A stretch of 11,679 nucleotides of DNA from an uncultured Lachnospiraceae bacterium (GTDB taxonomy: Bacteria > Bacillota > Clostridia > Lachnospirales > Lachnospiraceae): positions 2,405-14,083 of the forward strand of contig CAJUNN010000064.1 of the NCBI GenBank assembly GCA_910587955.1, read 5' to 3'. The position numbers were made by a program, and so were the translations under genes. This document shows, in pieces, positions 1 through 6,644 of this stretch. The stretch's first letter is position 1; the number at the start of each line of letters is the position of its first letter. The notes beneath the pieces are model-generated. The model did not search any database. It was not told the origin of the DNA and saw only the letters and a list, made by a program, of their open reading frames with translations.

Positions 1-890
1 TCAAACTTTCCGCTGCGCTCCAAAAGCTTGGGAAACTCTGCGTAAATGGATGGGGTATAGCCTCTTGCCACCGGCGGCTCTCCGGTAGCAAGCCCAATCT
101 CCCTCTGGGCCATGGCAAAACGGGTGAGGGAATCCATCATCAGAAGTACATCCTTCCCCTGGTCCTTAAAATATTCGGCAATGGTGGTGGCCACCAAAGG
201 ACATTTCATACGAAGCATGGCCGGCTGGTCGGAAGTTGCCACCACCAGGATGGAACGCTTTAACCCCTCCGGACCTAAATCTTTTTCAATAAACTCCCGG
301 ACCTCACGTCCCCGCTCCCCTACCAGGGCAATCACATTGATATCCGCCTTGACATTTCGGGCAATCATGCCCAGCAGGGTACTCTTTCCGACGCCGCTGC
401 CTGCGAAAATCCCGATTCTCTGTCCCTTTCCCACGGTATTCAGCCCGTCGATGGCTTTGATGCCGAACTCCAGCGTGTCCGTAATAGGCGGACGGGTCAG
501 AGGATTGATATACGGATTCTCTACATAATAGTGCTGCTGGGACTGGAAGGGTCCCAATTCATCCATGGGATTTCCCAGAGCATCAATGATACGTCCCCGC
601 AGGAACTCCCCTACCGGAATTTTCAGGCGCTTCCGGGTATTGCGTACAAAGCTGCCTGCGGAGATGCCGCTCATGTTCTCGTAAGCCATCAGCTGGCTGC
701 GCCCGTCCCGGAATCCTACAACTTCCACCGGAATCTGTTTCTTCTTGTCTTCGTTGTAGATCATGGCAATGTCGCCGATACTGGCCCGGTTGCCGGAAGC
801 TTCCATGGACATGCCTACAATATTTTCAATTTTTCCGATGTAGCTGACGGTCTCCGTATTCATGATCCGCGCCGGTAATTCTGCAAACAT
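1..890 (-). CDS. fliI: FliI, flagellar type III export ATPase (C-terminus cut by window edge)
   Basis: This is the ATPase of the flagellar type III export apparatus, which works at the cytoplasmic base of the basal body with FliH and FliJ to unload and feed export substrates. I translated 296 codons by hand. The Walker A loop GSGVGKST is at residues 164-171. GERGREV follows at 191-197, with the expected catalytic glutamate at 192. The Walker B strand VLLMMD is at 248-253, and the F1-ATPase-like stretch ATGEPPVARGYTPS at 268-281. The N-terminal beta-barrel comes first. Family members are usually about 430-440 residues, so roughly the last third lies beyond the window; this is an edge effect, not a broken gene. 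The ATG at 890 is preceded by AAAGG with 8 nt spacing and lies 15 bp after the fliH stop, consistent with one operon. The identification is firm. Confidence 0.97.
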   Translation of the reverse strand, partial: MFAELPARIMNTETVSYIGKIENIVGMSMEASGNRASIGDIAMIYNEDKKKQIPVEVVGFRDGRSQLMAYENMSGISAGSFVRNTRKRLKIPVGEFLRGRIIDALGNPMDELGPFQSQQHYYVENPYINPLTRPPITDTLEFGIKAIDGLNTVGKGQRIGIFAGSGVGKSTLLGMIARNVKADINVIALVGERGREVREFIEKDLGPEGLKRSILVVATSDQPAMLRMKCPLVATTIAEYFKDQGKDVLLMMDSLTRFAMAQREIGLATGEPPVARGYTPSIYAEFPKLLERSGKF

Positions 891-905
891 GCCTTCCACC
901 TTTCG

Positions 906-1715
906 TCAGACACGGGCATTGTTCAGGATGTCTTTGATATTCTCCAGCTGTGTACTCACGCTGGCATCTATGATCTCCTCCGGAAGCTCAATGATACAAA
1001 TGCCCTCCTCTTCATTATCCATGGCGACGATTTTGACATTGTCCGACAGATGGGACAGGGCGTTTAAAAATTCCACATCGGTATTCATGGTAATCTTTGC
1101 GTCGCATTTGTTGATGTAAATCTTCGCCCACTCTGTCTTTTTCAATTTATCAGTAGCCGCTATAATCATCCGGTGTATGATATTCTCACTGGATTTTAAG
1201 CTGGTGTGAATGACTTTCTCTGCGATGGCCAGGACAACTCTTTTCAAATCGTCCAGATATTTCTCCATCACCTCATCTTTTTCCCGGCGGATGGTATCCA
1301 TGAAATCAGCGGCATTTTTCTGAAACGTTTCTACTTCCTGCTCATAGAGGGCTTCTGAATCTGCCCTGCCCTGCTCCATACCGGCTTCGTAGCCTTCCTC
1401 CCGGCCCTTTTCCCGGGCTTCCTGCCGGAGCACTTCCGCCTCCTCCCGGGCTTTCGCAAGAACCTCTTCCGCTTCCCGGCGTGCCTGGGCCAAAATCTCA
1501 CTGGCCCGCTCCTGCTCTTCCCGGAGGCGCCTCTCCTCTTCTGCCTGTCTGGCCGCTTCCTCCGCAGCTGCTGCTTCGGCTGCCGCAGCCTCCTCCTCGG
1601 CAGTGTCTGTCTCCTCCCCGGTCTCTTCTTCTATGGCAAAGTCCGAAAAAAACTGGTAGAGCTGTACTGCGTCAATGGCCTTTTTGTCTTTTACAACCTT
1701 AGACAATGATCTCAT
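906..1715 (-). CDS. fliH: FliH, flagellar export ATPase regulator
   Basis: FliH binds FliI as a dimer, restrains its ATPase activity and links it to the export gate and C-ring. The protein is 269 residues. After a short start, residues 29-100 are an acidic and alanine-rich low-complexity stretch turning into a long coiled coil with AxxxA spacing. Next comes a run of GxxxG repeats (glycines at 104, 108, 112 and 116), a known hallmark of FliH helices. The C-terminal part (about 150-269) resembles the FliH/V-ATPase subunit E type domain. The ATG at 1715 overlaps fliG by 17 bp, with AAGGG 8 nt upstream. A TTG at 1706, placed 9 nt after AAAGG, would give an alternative start three residues later with an 8-bp overlap, and I cannot exclude it. 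FliH diverges strongly in sequence, so the call rests on repeat pattern, length and position between fliG and fliI. Confidence 0.93.
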   Translation of the reverse strand: MRSLSKVVKDKKAIDAVQLYQFFSDFAIEEETGEETDTAEEEAAAAEAAAAEEAARQAEEERRLREEQERASEILAQARREAEEVLAKAREEAEVLRQEAREKGREEGYEAGMEQGRADSEALYEQEVETFQKNAADFMDTIRREKDEVMEKYLDDLKRVVLAIAEKVIHTSLKSSENIIHRMIIAATDKLKKTEWAKIYINKCDAKITMNTDVEFLNALSHLSDNVKIVAMDNEEEGICIIELPEEIIDASVSTQLENIKDILNNARV

Positions 1716-2712
1716 CCTTTCCGCCCTTGACGATAAACAGTTCGCCGGCTGCCTCTAACCTGCGGATAACGCCAACAATTCTCTGCTGGGCTTCCTCCAC
1801 ATCCTTCCGGCGCACATTGACCGTAATCTCCAGGTCGGACTGGACGCTCTCCGCCATACGTCCGGACATATTGGCAAACACAAGCTGTCTGACGTTTTCG
1901 TCGCTGCCTTTGAGGGCATATACCAAATCTTTGACATCGCATTCCCGGATAAATCTCTGGATGGAACGATTGTCAAGGGTAAGGATATCTTCGAATACAA
2001 ACATTTTCTTGCGGATGGTCTCGGTAAGCTCTGCGTCTTTCTTGCCCAGCTCGTCGAAGATAAACTTCTCGTTGCTGCGATCCATATGGTTCATAACGTC
2101 CGCAATGTAATCAATACCGCCGATGGTCGTGTAATCGGCCGTAACCACATTCTCAAAGCGTTTGCGCAGCTGGGTCTCCACAAGCTTCACTGCCTCCGGG
2201 GAAACACTGTCCAGGCGTGCGATACACTCCACTACCTGAAGGCCGATATCCTGGGGCAGGTCTCCAATGACTCCCGCCGCCTGCTCCGCATCTGCATAAG
2301 ACAGCACCAGCGCAATGATCTGGGGCCTCTCATGGGCCAAGAAGGAATAGAGATTCTTGGGACTGGACTTGCGGATAAACTCGAAGGGACGCACCTTCAG
2401 GGACTTGGTAACCCGCTCCAGAAGCTGGCTGGCCGTGGACTCCCCAAATGCCTTCTCCAGGACGGTTCTCGCATATTCTATGCCTCCGTCCGTAACCACC
2501 TTCTGGGTAAGACAGGTCTTATAAAACTCATCCAAAATTCCCAGAGTCTCATCTGCTTCAAAGTGACGCAGCTTCGCCACCTCAATGGTCAGCTTCTCAA
2601 TATCCTCCTCCCCAAGATGCTTGTAGAGTGTAGAGGCTTTATCTGCTCCCAGGGAGACAATGACTGCCGCCGCTTTTTGTTCCGGGGAAATTGCATCTAA
2701 ATCAACACTCAT
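1699..2712 (-). CDS. fliG: FliG, flagellar motor switch/rotor protein
   Basis: FliG sits on the cytoplasmic face of the MS ring, meets the stator through its C-terminal domain and helps switch rotation direction. The 337 residues are the usual length. The N-terminal domain (about 1-100) would bind FliF. The middle domain carries ERPQ at 128-131 in place of the usual EHPQ surface motif. The C-terminal torque domain covers about 235-335. By alignment from memory with E. coli FliG, the charged residues K264, R281, D289 and R297 correspond to K268, R285, D293 and R301 here, whereas D288 is replaced by S292. The start ATG overlaps the fliF stop in an ATGA junction, with GGAGG 12 nt upstream inside fliF, so translation is probably coupled. 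The identification is firm. Confidence 0.97.
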   Translation of the reverse strand: MSVDLDAISPEQKAAAVIVSLGADKASTLYKHLGEEDIEKLTIEVAKLRHFEADETLGILDEFYKTCLTQKVVTDGGIEYARTVLEKAFGESTASQLLERVTKSLKVRPFEFIRKSSPKNLYSFLAHERPQIIALVLSYADAEQAAGVIGDLPQDIGLQVVECIARLDSVSPEAVKLVETQLRKRFENVVTADYTTIGGIDYIADVMNHMDRSNEKFIFDELGKKDAELTETIRKKMFVFEDILTLDNRSIQRFIRECDVKDLVYALKGSDENVRQLVFANMSGRMAESVQSDLEITVNVRRKDVEEAQQRIVGVIRRLEAAGELFIVKGGKDEIIV

Positions 2713-4316
2713 TTCTCACCGACACCTCCATTCAGCCAATTCTTCAGAAGCTGTGCAGCAATCTCAGGATTCTCCTCCGTAAACTCACGGATATTCTGCT
2801 TCAGCTCCATGCCTTTGTCATTCTGCAGGTTGATAATTTCAGGATTGAAGGAGGGCAGCTGTTCTGCCAGGGCCGCCGCTTCTGCCGCCAGGGCGTCCTC
2901 CTCTTCCTTCTTCTTTTTCTTCTTCTTTTTGGAGGAAAGTACCAAAAGCACCACCGCAACGATGAGCAATACCAGTACCACCGCCAGTACAATAAAGAAT
3001 ACAGGACTGGAAACCATCTTGGCAAAGGCTCCCTTTTCCTCCTCCGGCTCCGTATTGTCATAGGATTCATAGAAGACTCCGCTCACCACGGAAATCTTGC
3101 TCACCCAGTCGGCCTCCGCGATTCCGGCCGCATTTCCCACCAGAGAGCGCAGGTCATCAATGGTCAGGCTTCCGTAGCTCTCGCCGTTGATGGCCACGGA
3201 CACGGACAAATCCTCCAGGGCACCCGGTGTCACCTGCCCCTGTTCCTTAATCTGGTTTACCAGGAAGTCCCGGTCCCAGGTACGGGCTCCGTAGCCTTGC
3301 GCGTCCTCATCGTCTCCCCCTGTATTATATTCCGGAACACTTGTATCTGCGTTTGACTCAGCTCCGGCCACTCCGCCGGCCACCGCATCCTTCTCTCCCG
3401 AGATCTCCACAGTCCCCTGCTCATGGGAAATAATTCCTGTCTTGTCATTGGGATCGATCTTTTCCGGCGTATTATATGTAATGGTTTCCCGCAGAAGGGT
3501 TTCCATGTTAATCTGGGCTTTGGTGGAAACCCGGACATTGCCCTCCCCATAGAAAGGCGCGAGGACATGCAGCACCTTGGCGGTAATCTGCCCTTCAATC
3601 AGTCTTGCAATTTCCTCCGTATCCTGGCTGGTCAGGCTCTTGTTGTCCTCCTCGCTGGTGGATACGTCGTTTCCGTTTCCGTCAAAGACGGCTACATTTT
3701 CCGGATCCAGTCCCGGCACGCCGGAAGCCACCAGACGCTGTACCGCCAATGCTTGTTCCACACTGGGAGAGCCTCCGTCTGCCATGGTCACAACCGCGTT
3801 GGCCGTGGTCTGCTGGACATTCTCGTCGCTTAAGACGTATTTCCGCTCCTCTCCCATGGCAATGGTTACATGGGCGTCCCGCACTCCGTCAAAAAGCATA
3901 ATCGTAGCTGCAATCCGGTTCTGCAGATCATAAATTGCATAGCGGTTCTTATCGGAGTCTGTGGTCATAAGCCCCGCATTTTCCGTAAACACCTGATAGC
4001 CGAAACCGTTTTTGGGATACCCCTCAAAAGCCAGGTTCGCCCTGGTCTGATCCAGCACGTTGGAGGGAACCAGGATTTCCCCGTTCTTTGTATATTGGTA
4101 ATCAATCTGTGATTCCTGCAATTTTCCTATAATCTGCTGCGCCTCTTCTGTCCCCAGGTTGGAAAAGAGAACCTCATAACCCCGGTCTCTGTTCAGCAGC
4201 AGCGCGACAGCAATGGAAAAAACAATCAACCCCGCCACGCCCGCCAGGATGATTTTTTTCATTTTGCTGTCCAGTTTAGAAACAACCGCCTTTAACTGCG
4301 CAATTCTTTCCTTCAT
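2709..4316 (-). CDS. fliF: FliF, flagellar MS-ring protein
   Basis: FliF forms the membrane ring that seeds flagellar assembly, houses the export gate and anchors FliG. The 535 residues match the family length. The first membrane helix is at about 22-41. Ring-building motifs of the extracytoplasmic part follow, including the FEGYPKNGFGYQVF region at 97-110. A variable acidic and glycine-rich stretch lies at about 310-345. The second membrane helix is at about 437-460. Eight consecutive lysines (463-470) then mark the cytoplasmic boundary. The C-terminal tail at about 505-530 (REFTEENPEIAAQLLKNWL) is the FliG-binding motif. The ribosome site before the ATG at 4316 is weak: GAAGGG lies 13 nt away, and no better in-frame start is visible. 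A 106-bp gap containing two hairpins separates it from fliE. It overlaps fliG by 4 bp. Confidence 0.97.
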   Translation of the reverse strand: MKERIAQLKAVVSKLDSKMKKIILAGVAGLIVFSIAVALLLNRDRGYEVLFSNLGTEEAQQIIGKLQESQIDYQYTKNGEILVPSNVLDQTRANLAFEGYPKNGFGYQVFTENAGLMTTDSDKNRYAIYDLQNRIAATIMLFDGVRDAHVTIAMGEERKYVLSDENVQQTTANAVVTMADGGSPSVEQALAVQRLVASGVPGLDPENVAVFDGNGNDVSTSEEDNKSLTSQDTEEIARLIEGQITAKVLHVLAPFYGEGNVRVSTKAQINMETLLRETITYNTPEKIDPNDKTGIISHEQGTVEISGEKDAVAGGVAGAESNADTSVPEYNTGGDDEDAQGYGARTWDRDFLVNQIKEQGQVTPGALEDLSVSVAINGESYGSLTIDDLRSLVGNAAGIAEADWVSKISVVSGVFYESYDNTEPEEEKGAFAKMVSSPVFFIVLAVVLVLLIVAVVLLVLSSKKKKKKKKEEEDALAAEAAALAEQLPSFNPEIINLQNDKGMELKQNIREFTEENPEIAAQLLKNWLNGGVGEK

Positions 4317-4362
4317 GGCCGTTTCTTTTCCCTTCTATGTAAAAATTCTTTCTCAAAACTTT

Positions 4363-4410
4363 TGCGTAGAAATACGCAGATCCGCAGGAGAACAGGAACT
4401 TCTGTCCTCC
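4363..4410 (-). other. Tandem RNA hairpins between fliE and fliF
   Basis: Two stem-loops lie in the 106-bp fliE-fliF gap. In the transcript, the first has a 9-bp stem GGAGGACAG/CTGTTCTCC with loop AAGTTC, including one G-U pair that exists only in the minus-strand RNA. The second has a perfect 6-bp stem TGCGTA/TACGCA with loop TTTC. Neither is followed by a convincing U-tract, so they are not clear terminators. Stabilising or processing elements that set the fliE:fliF ratio are possible; that role is inference. Confidence 0.5.
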
Positions 4411-4422
4411 CGGCAGATGCCC

Positions 4423-4743
4423 TTACATGGACATTGTAATCAAAGAATTGTATGCTTCCAACGCCTTGTTCCGAAGCTGAATCAGCATATCAACGGAAAG
4501 CTGCAGCTCTGCCCCTGCAATGGGAACCGTGTGAGGATCGTCAATCTGTCCCGTTGCCAGCAAATATTTCTGCTTCTCGTAATTGTCCTCCAATTCCCGG
4601 ACATCACCAATCATATCCTGAAAAATCCCCTGGAAAAGAGAAACGCCATTTTCTCCTGAAATCTTCTGTGCATTCTCCCCCACACCGCCGATACCGGCCA
4701 TGCCCTGTATCCCAGTCATGGGAGTAATAAATAAATCTTCCAT
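4423..4743 (-). CDS. fliE: FliE, MS-ring to rod adapter protein
   Basis: FliE is a small exported protein that joins the MS ring and export gate to the proximal rod and is needed for rod export. With the ATG at 4743 the protein is 106 residues, normal for the family. The C-terminal part is diagnostic: the helix ELQLSVDMLIQLRNKALEAY followed by a short hydrophobic end matches the conserved FliE tail (V/I-x-x-RNK-x-x-EAY). The N-terminus is glycine- and methionine-rich. I prefer the ATG because AAGGAG lies 10 nt upstream. A TTG nine bases earlier sits only one base from that site and is unlikely. The gene follows flgB after a 63-bp gap, where flgC would usually be found. Confidence 0.94.
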   Translation of the reverse strand: MEDLFITPMTGIQGMAGIGGVGENAQKISGENGVSLFQGIFQDMIGDVRELEDNYEKQKYLLATGQIDDPHTVPIAGAELQLSVDMLIQLRNKALEAYNSLITMSM

Positions 4744-4769
4744 ATCCCTCAAACTCCTTCTCTGTTTTC

Positions 4770-4786
4770 CGGCCCCTTAGAGGCCG
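4770..4786 (-). other. Short GC-rich hairpin in the flgB-fliE gap
   Basis: A 5-bp stem CGGCC/GGCCG with the loop TCTAAGG lies between the flgB stop and the fliE ribosome site. There is no U-tract after it, so it is not a terminator. It may be incidental. It occupies the place where flgC normally sits. Confidence 0.3.
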
Positions 4787-4806
4787 TCTCCTCATTTTTT
4801 CTGCTC

Positions 4807-5190
4807 CTACTGGCCCTTGATCACAGAACGGAGCCTGGAAAAATCGCTGTTGACGGCATTCAGCACATACTGATATTGAAGCTGCGCCCTTGCCATCTCC
4901 ACTTCCTCCGCATCCGCATTTACATTGTTCTCGTCCAGACGCGCGGAGCTGTCCTTTTCATTTATCGAATAGTAGGAATTTTCTATGATACTGCGGGTCT
5001 GCGCAGGAGTTTTTGCAGCCCTCGCCAGTTTCAGACGATTTTGATAAACATCTTCAAACGTGACATATTTGGCCTTGTAGCCCGGCGTGTCCACGTTTGT
5101 CAGATTTTGGGAAATCACCACCTGCTTTGCCCATAAAAACTCCAATGATTTCTGCGACATGGAAATGGAGTTTCCAAACATATAATTCAT
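4807..5190 (-). CDS. flgB: FlgB, flagellar proximal rod protein
   Basis: FlgB is a rod component assembled just outside the MS ring after export by the flagellar type III system. The 127 residues fit the family. The N-terminal helix ends in ISQNLTNVDTPGYK (26-39), the ANNxANxxTPG signature shared by rod and hook axial proteins. The C-terminal helix (about 95-127, EEVEMARAQLQYQYVLNAVN) is the FlgB-type D0 partner helix. The protein lacks the extra length expected of FlgC, and I see no FlgB-FlgC fusion. The ATG at 5190 has AAGGGA 9 nt upstream. It is the first gene of the flgB-fliEFGHI unit, preceded by an extended -10 promoter. Confidence 0.95.
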   Translation of the reverse strand: MNYMFGNSISMSQKSLEFLWAKQVVISQNLTNVDTPGYKAKYVTFEDVYQNRLKLARAAKTPAQTRSIIENSYYSINEKDSSARLDENNVNADAEEVEMARAQLQYQYVLNAVNSDFSRLRSVIKGQ

Positions 5191-5259
5191 GATCCGTCTT
5201 CCCTTCTTATGCGCACTTAAATTCTTCTGAAAAGCAAATCATCAGTTTTACATAATCTG

Positions 5260-5268
5260 ATTATACCA
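5260..5268 (-). promoter_or_regulatory. Extended -10 promoter for flgB-fliEFGHI
   Basis: On the minus strand the sequence reads TGG-TATAAT, a perfect TGn-extended -10 hexamer. No good -35 box is seen at 16-18 bp, which is tolerated in extended -10 promoters of vegetative sigma-A. The predicted start at about 5253 leaves a leader of about 63 nt before the flgB ATG. A/T-rich tracts just upstream could act as an UP-like element; this is inference. Confidence 0.6.
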
Positions 5269-5291
5269 GTTTAATTTTAAACCCTTTATCG

Positions 5292-5334
5292 CTTTTTTTC
5301 AACAAAAAAAGACACATTTTTTAAAAAATTTATA
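5292..5334 (-). repeat. A/T-tract palindromes between the transglycosylase gene and flgB
   Basis: Two A/T-only inverted repeats lie side by side upstream of the flgB promoter. One is CTTTTTTT-GTTG-AAAAAAAG (8-bp arms) and the other is the gapless ATTTTTTAAAAAAT. They could mark weak termination after the transglycosylase gene, intrinsically bent DNA, or an upstream element of the flgB promoter. Sequence alone cannot choose. No other gene is visible in the 159-bp gap. Confidence 0.4.
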
Positions 5335-5349
5335 ATATTGCCATTCTAT

Positions 5350-6120
5350 TTACAGAAGAGAACCCACGGCGCTTGTGCCTTCCTCTTCTTCATCCGAAAA
5401 AACTTCTTTTTGGAAAATATTCTGCATCTGGAGGCGCATCATTTCCACCATATACTGGGCGTCTTCCTGGCTGAACAGCGTTCCTGCGGAATCAAAGGCG
5501 CTGCCCCCGGCCGCCAGCTCTTCCAGCTCGGCAATCCATGACTGAATCCCGGAAACTCCGCCTCCTGTAACGGCGCCGCCGAATACACCGCTCAAATCAA
5601 TGTCTTCTCCCGCATAAGCGAGAACCTTCTTTATATAGTTCTGCGTCTCTTGAAAAGGCGGAACGCCGCCGTACTTCTCCACGTTTCCGCTTCCCGCATT
5701 GTAAGCGCTCAAAGCCAGGACCGCATCTCCGTTGTAGCGCTCCATAAGGCCGGCAAAGTATTTTGCCCCTCCCATAATGTTGCTGCGGGCATCCAAAGAA
5801 TCCGCCACCCCCAGCGAGCGGGCCGTAGCCGGCATCAGCTGCATGACGCCTTGGGCTCCCGCGGAGGACACTGCAGAGGGATTGAAATTGGATTCTGCTT
5901 TCCCAATGGCTTTCAAAAGATTCAGCTCCACACCGTAGAGCTGGGAAGCCTCCCGGAAAATACTCTCCATGCTCTCCGTGGTCTTAAGTGCACTCTGAAA
6001 AGTCTCCCGGAATCCGGTCTCAGCTTCCGCCTTCCCTGCCGGGCTGTATGTACGTTCTTTCTGCTGGCTGCGGACTCCGGAAAGGGCCGGATCCCACTGC
6101 GTAGACAAATTGTTTTCCAT
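5350..6120 (-). CDS. Soluble lytic transglycosylase (SLT domain), probably flagellum-associated
   Basis: The enzyme should cleave the MurNAc-GlcNAc bond of peptidoglycan with anhydro-ring formation. Using the ATG at 6120 it has 256 residues. An SLT/goose-lysozyme-like domain spans about 53-172. It contains the catalytic glutamate E76 in KAESNFNP, the GVMQLMPATA motif (91-100), AYNAGSGNV (140-147) and a YIKKVL end. The N-terminal 50 residues are polar, with no signal peptide or membrane helix. The longer reading from 6165 does not add one either. The C-terminal 80 residues hold a Gly-rich linker and a Met-rich amphipathic helix (about 216-236), then an acidic end. The start is uncertain: only AGAGGA at 10 nt precedes 6120, while the ATG at 6165 has AAAGGA 2 nt away. 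Its place between csrA and flgB suggests peptidoglycan opening for the rod, filling the role FlgJ's muramidase has in enterics. That role is inference. Confidence 0.88.
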   Translation of the reverse strand: MENNLSTQWDPALSGVRSQQKERTYSPAGKAEAETGFRETFQSALKTTESMESIFREASQLYGVELNLLKAIGKAESNFNPSAVSSAGAQGVMQLMPATARSLGVADSLDARSNIMGGAKYFAGLMERYNGDAVLALSAYNAGSGNVEKYGGVPPFQETQNYIKKVLAYAGEDIDLSGVFGGAVTGGGVSGIQSWIAELEELAAGGSAFDSAGTLFSQEDAQYMVEMMRLQMQNIFQKEVFSDEEEEGTSAVGSLL

Positions 6121-6240
6121 CGCTTCCACTTCCTCTTCTATAATTATGAACCAACCCTTGTGCATATTCCTTTACAAGCAAAATCTGCACGCCCTGAAGA
6201 CCTTTTCAGAAGTCCTCTTAGGTTTGCATAACTGATTCCT

Positions 6241-6269
6241 ATGATATATGAATCTCTTTTCTCTGTCAA
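6241..6269 (-). promoter_or_regulatory. Sigma-A-type promoter for the lytic transglycosylase gene
   Basis: On the minus strand there is a consensus TTGACA -35, a 17-bp spacer and TATCAT as -10 (5 of 6 matches). Transcription would start near 6234 and leave a leader of about 114 nt before the chosen ATG. The promoter lies just after the csrA terminator, so the transglycosylase gene can be expressed apart from the flgM-csrA operon. The stretch between terminator, promoter and start codon holds no other gene I can support. Confidence 0.75.
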
Positions 6270-6334
6270 GTAATACAGAAGAAAACCCCATACAAACATT
6301 TCTGGGAATTTGATGGAAAAACATACGATTCTGC

Positions 6335-6383
6335 AAAAAAATCCCCCTTTCTCCAGCAGTTTCCATCCGGCAAAAGGGGATTT
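6335..6383 (-). terminator. Intrinsic terminator after csrA
   Basis: In the transcript, AAATCCCCTTT pairs with AAAGGGGGATTT (one bulged G) around a loop of about 22 nt, followed directly by a run of seven Us. It begins about 20 nt after the csrA stop and ends the flgM-to-csrA operon. Confidence 0.8.
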
Positions 6384-6403
6384 CGACGATTTGAACCTCT
6401 CCG

Positions 6404-6643
6404 TTAATTCCGGCTTTCTTTCTCGTCTTTTTTTATCATTTTTTTCAGGCTGTCCAAAGAGGAAATTCCGGCCGATTCCCGGTTGGCCTGCGCGGCTTCC
6501 GCCAGCTCTTTGCGCAAAATAGAAATATCTTTGGGAGCCGAAATTGCGATTTTTACCCAATCCGATCCAACCTCCAGGACAGAGAGCTCAATATCGCTGC
6601 CTATCATAATGGATTGATTCTTTTTCCGCTGCAGTACCAGCAT
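6404..6643 (-). CDS. csrA: CsrA, translational regulator
   Basis: CsrA is a small dimeric RNA-binding protein that blocks ribosome binding at GGA-containing leaders. In Bacillota its classic target is flagellin mRNA, and FliW antagonises it. I choose the ATG at 6643, giving 79 residues that begin MLVLQRKKNQSIMIG as in the family. An AAGGGGGG ribosome site lies 9 nt upstream. An ATG at 6652 abuts that site directly and would add three atypical residues. RNA-contact residues L4, R6 and R44 are present. The C-terminal extension after residue 50 is typical of CsrA in FliW-containing species. The fliW stop lies 1 bp before this start, so the two are probably translationally coupled. Flagellin does not follow csrA here as it does in Bacillus subtilis. 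Confidence 0.95.
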   Translation of the reverse strand: MLVLQRKKNQSIMIGSDIELSVLEVGSDWVKIAISAPKDISILRKELAEAAQANRESAGISSLDSLKKMIKKDEKESRN

Positions 6644-6644
6644 C

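Noticed and set aside
773..780. GCCGATAC on the plus strand, resembling a sigma-28 -10 box
   Set aside because: It lies inside fliI in the antisense direction and has no matching -35 at the right distance.
2903..2935. Lysine-codon run in fliF as a programmed frameshift site
   Set aside because: The phase of the A-runs does not give a proper X-XXY-YYZ slippery heptamer, and the fliF frame continues normally to the FliG-binding tail.
2086..3356. Long plus-strand open readings opposite fliG and fliF as real genes
   Set aside because: They are antisense shadows of well-identified genes, with no ribosome sites or family resemblance.
5285..5308. AGCGATAA upstream of flgB as a second sigma-28 promoter
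   Set aside because: The -10 has only 6 of 8 matches and the segment at the -35 position only 4 of 8, mostly from a T-run.
5352..5390. Inverted repeat GAAGAG/CTCTTC at the end of the transglycosylase gene as a terminator
   Set aside because: The stem is interrupted by an internal loop and no U-tract follows directly.
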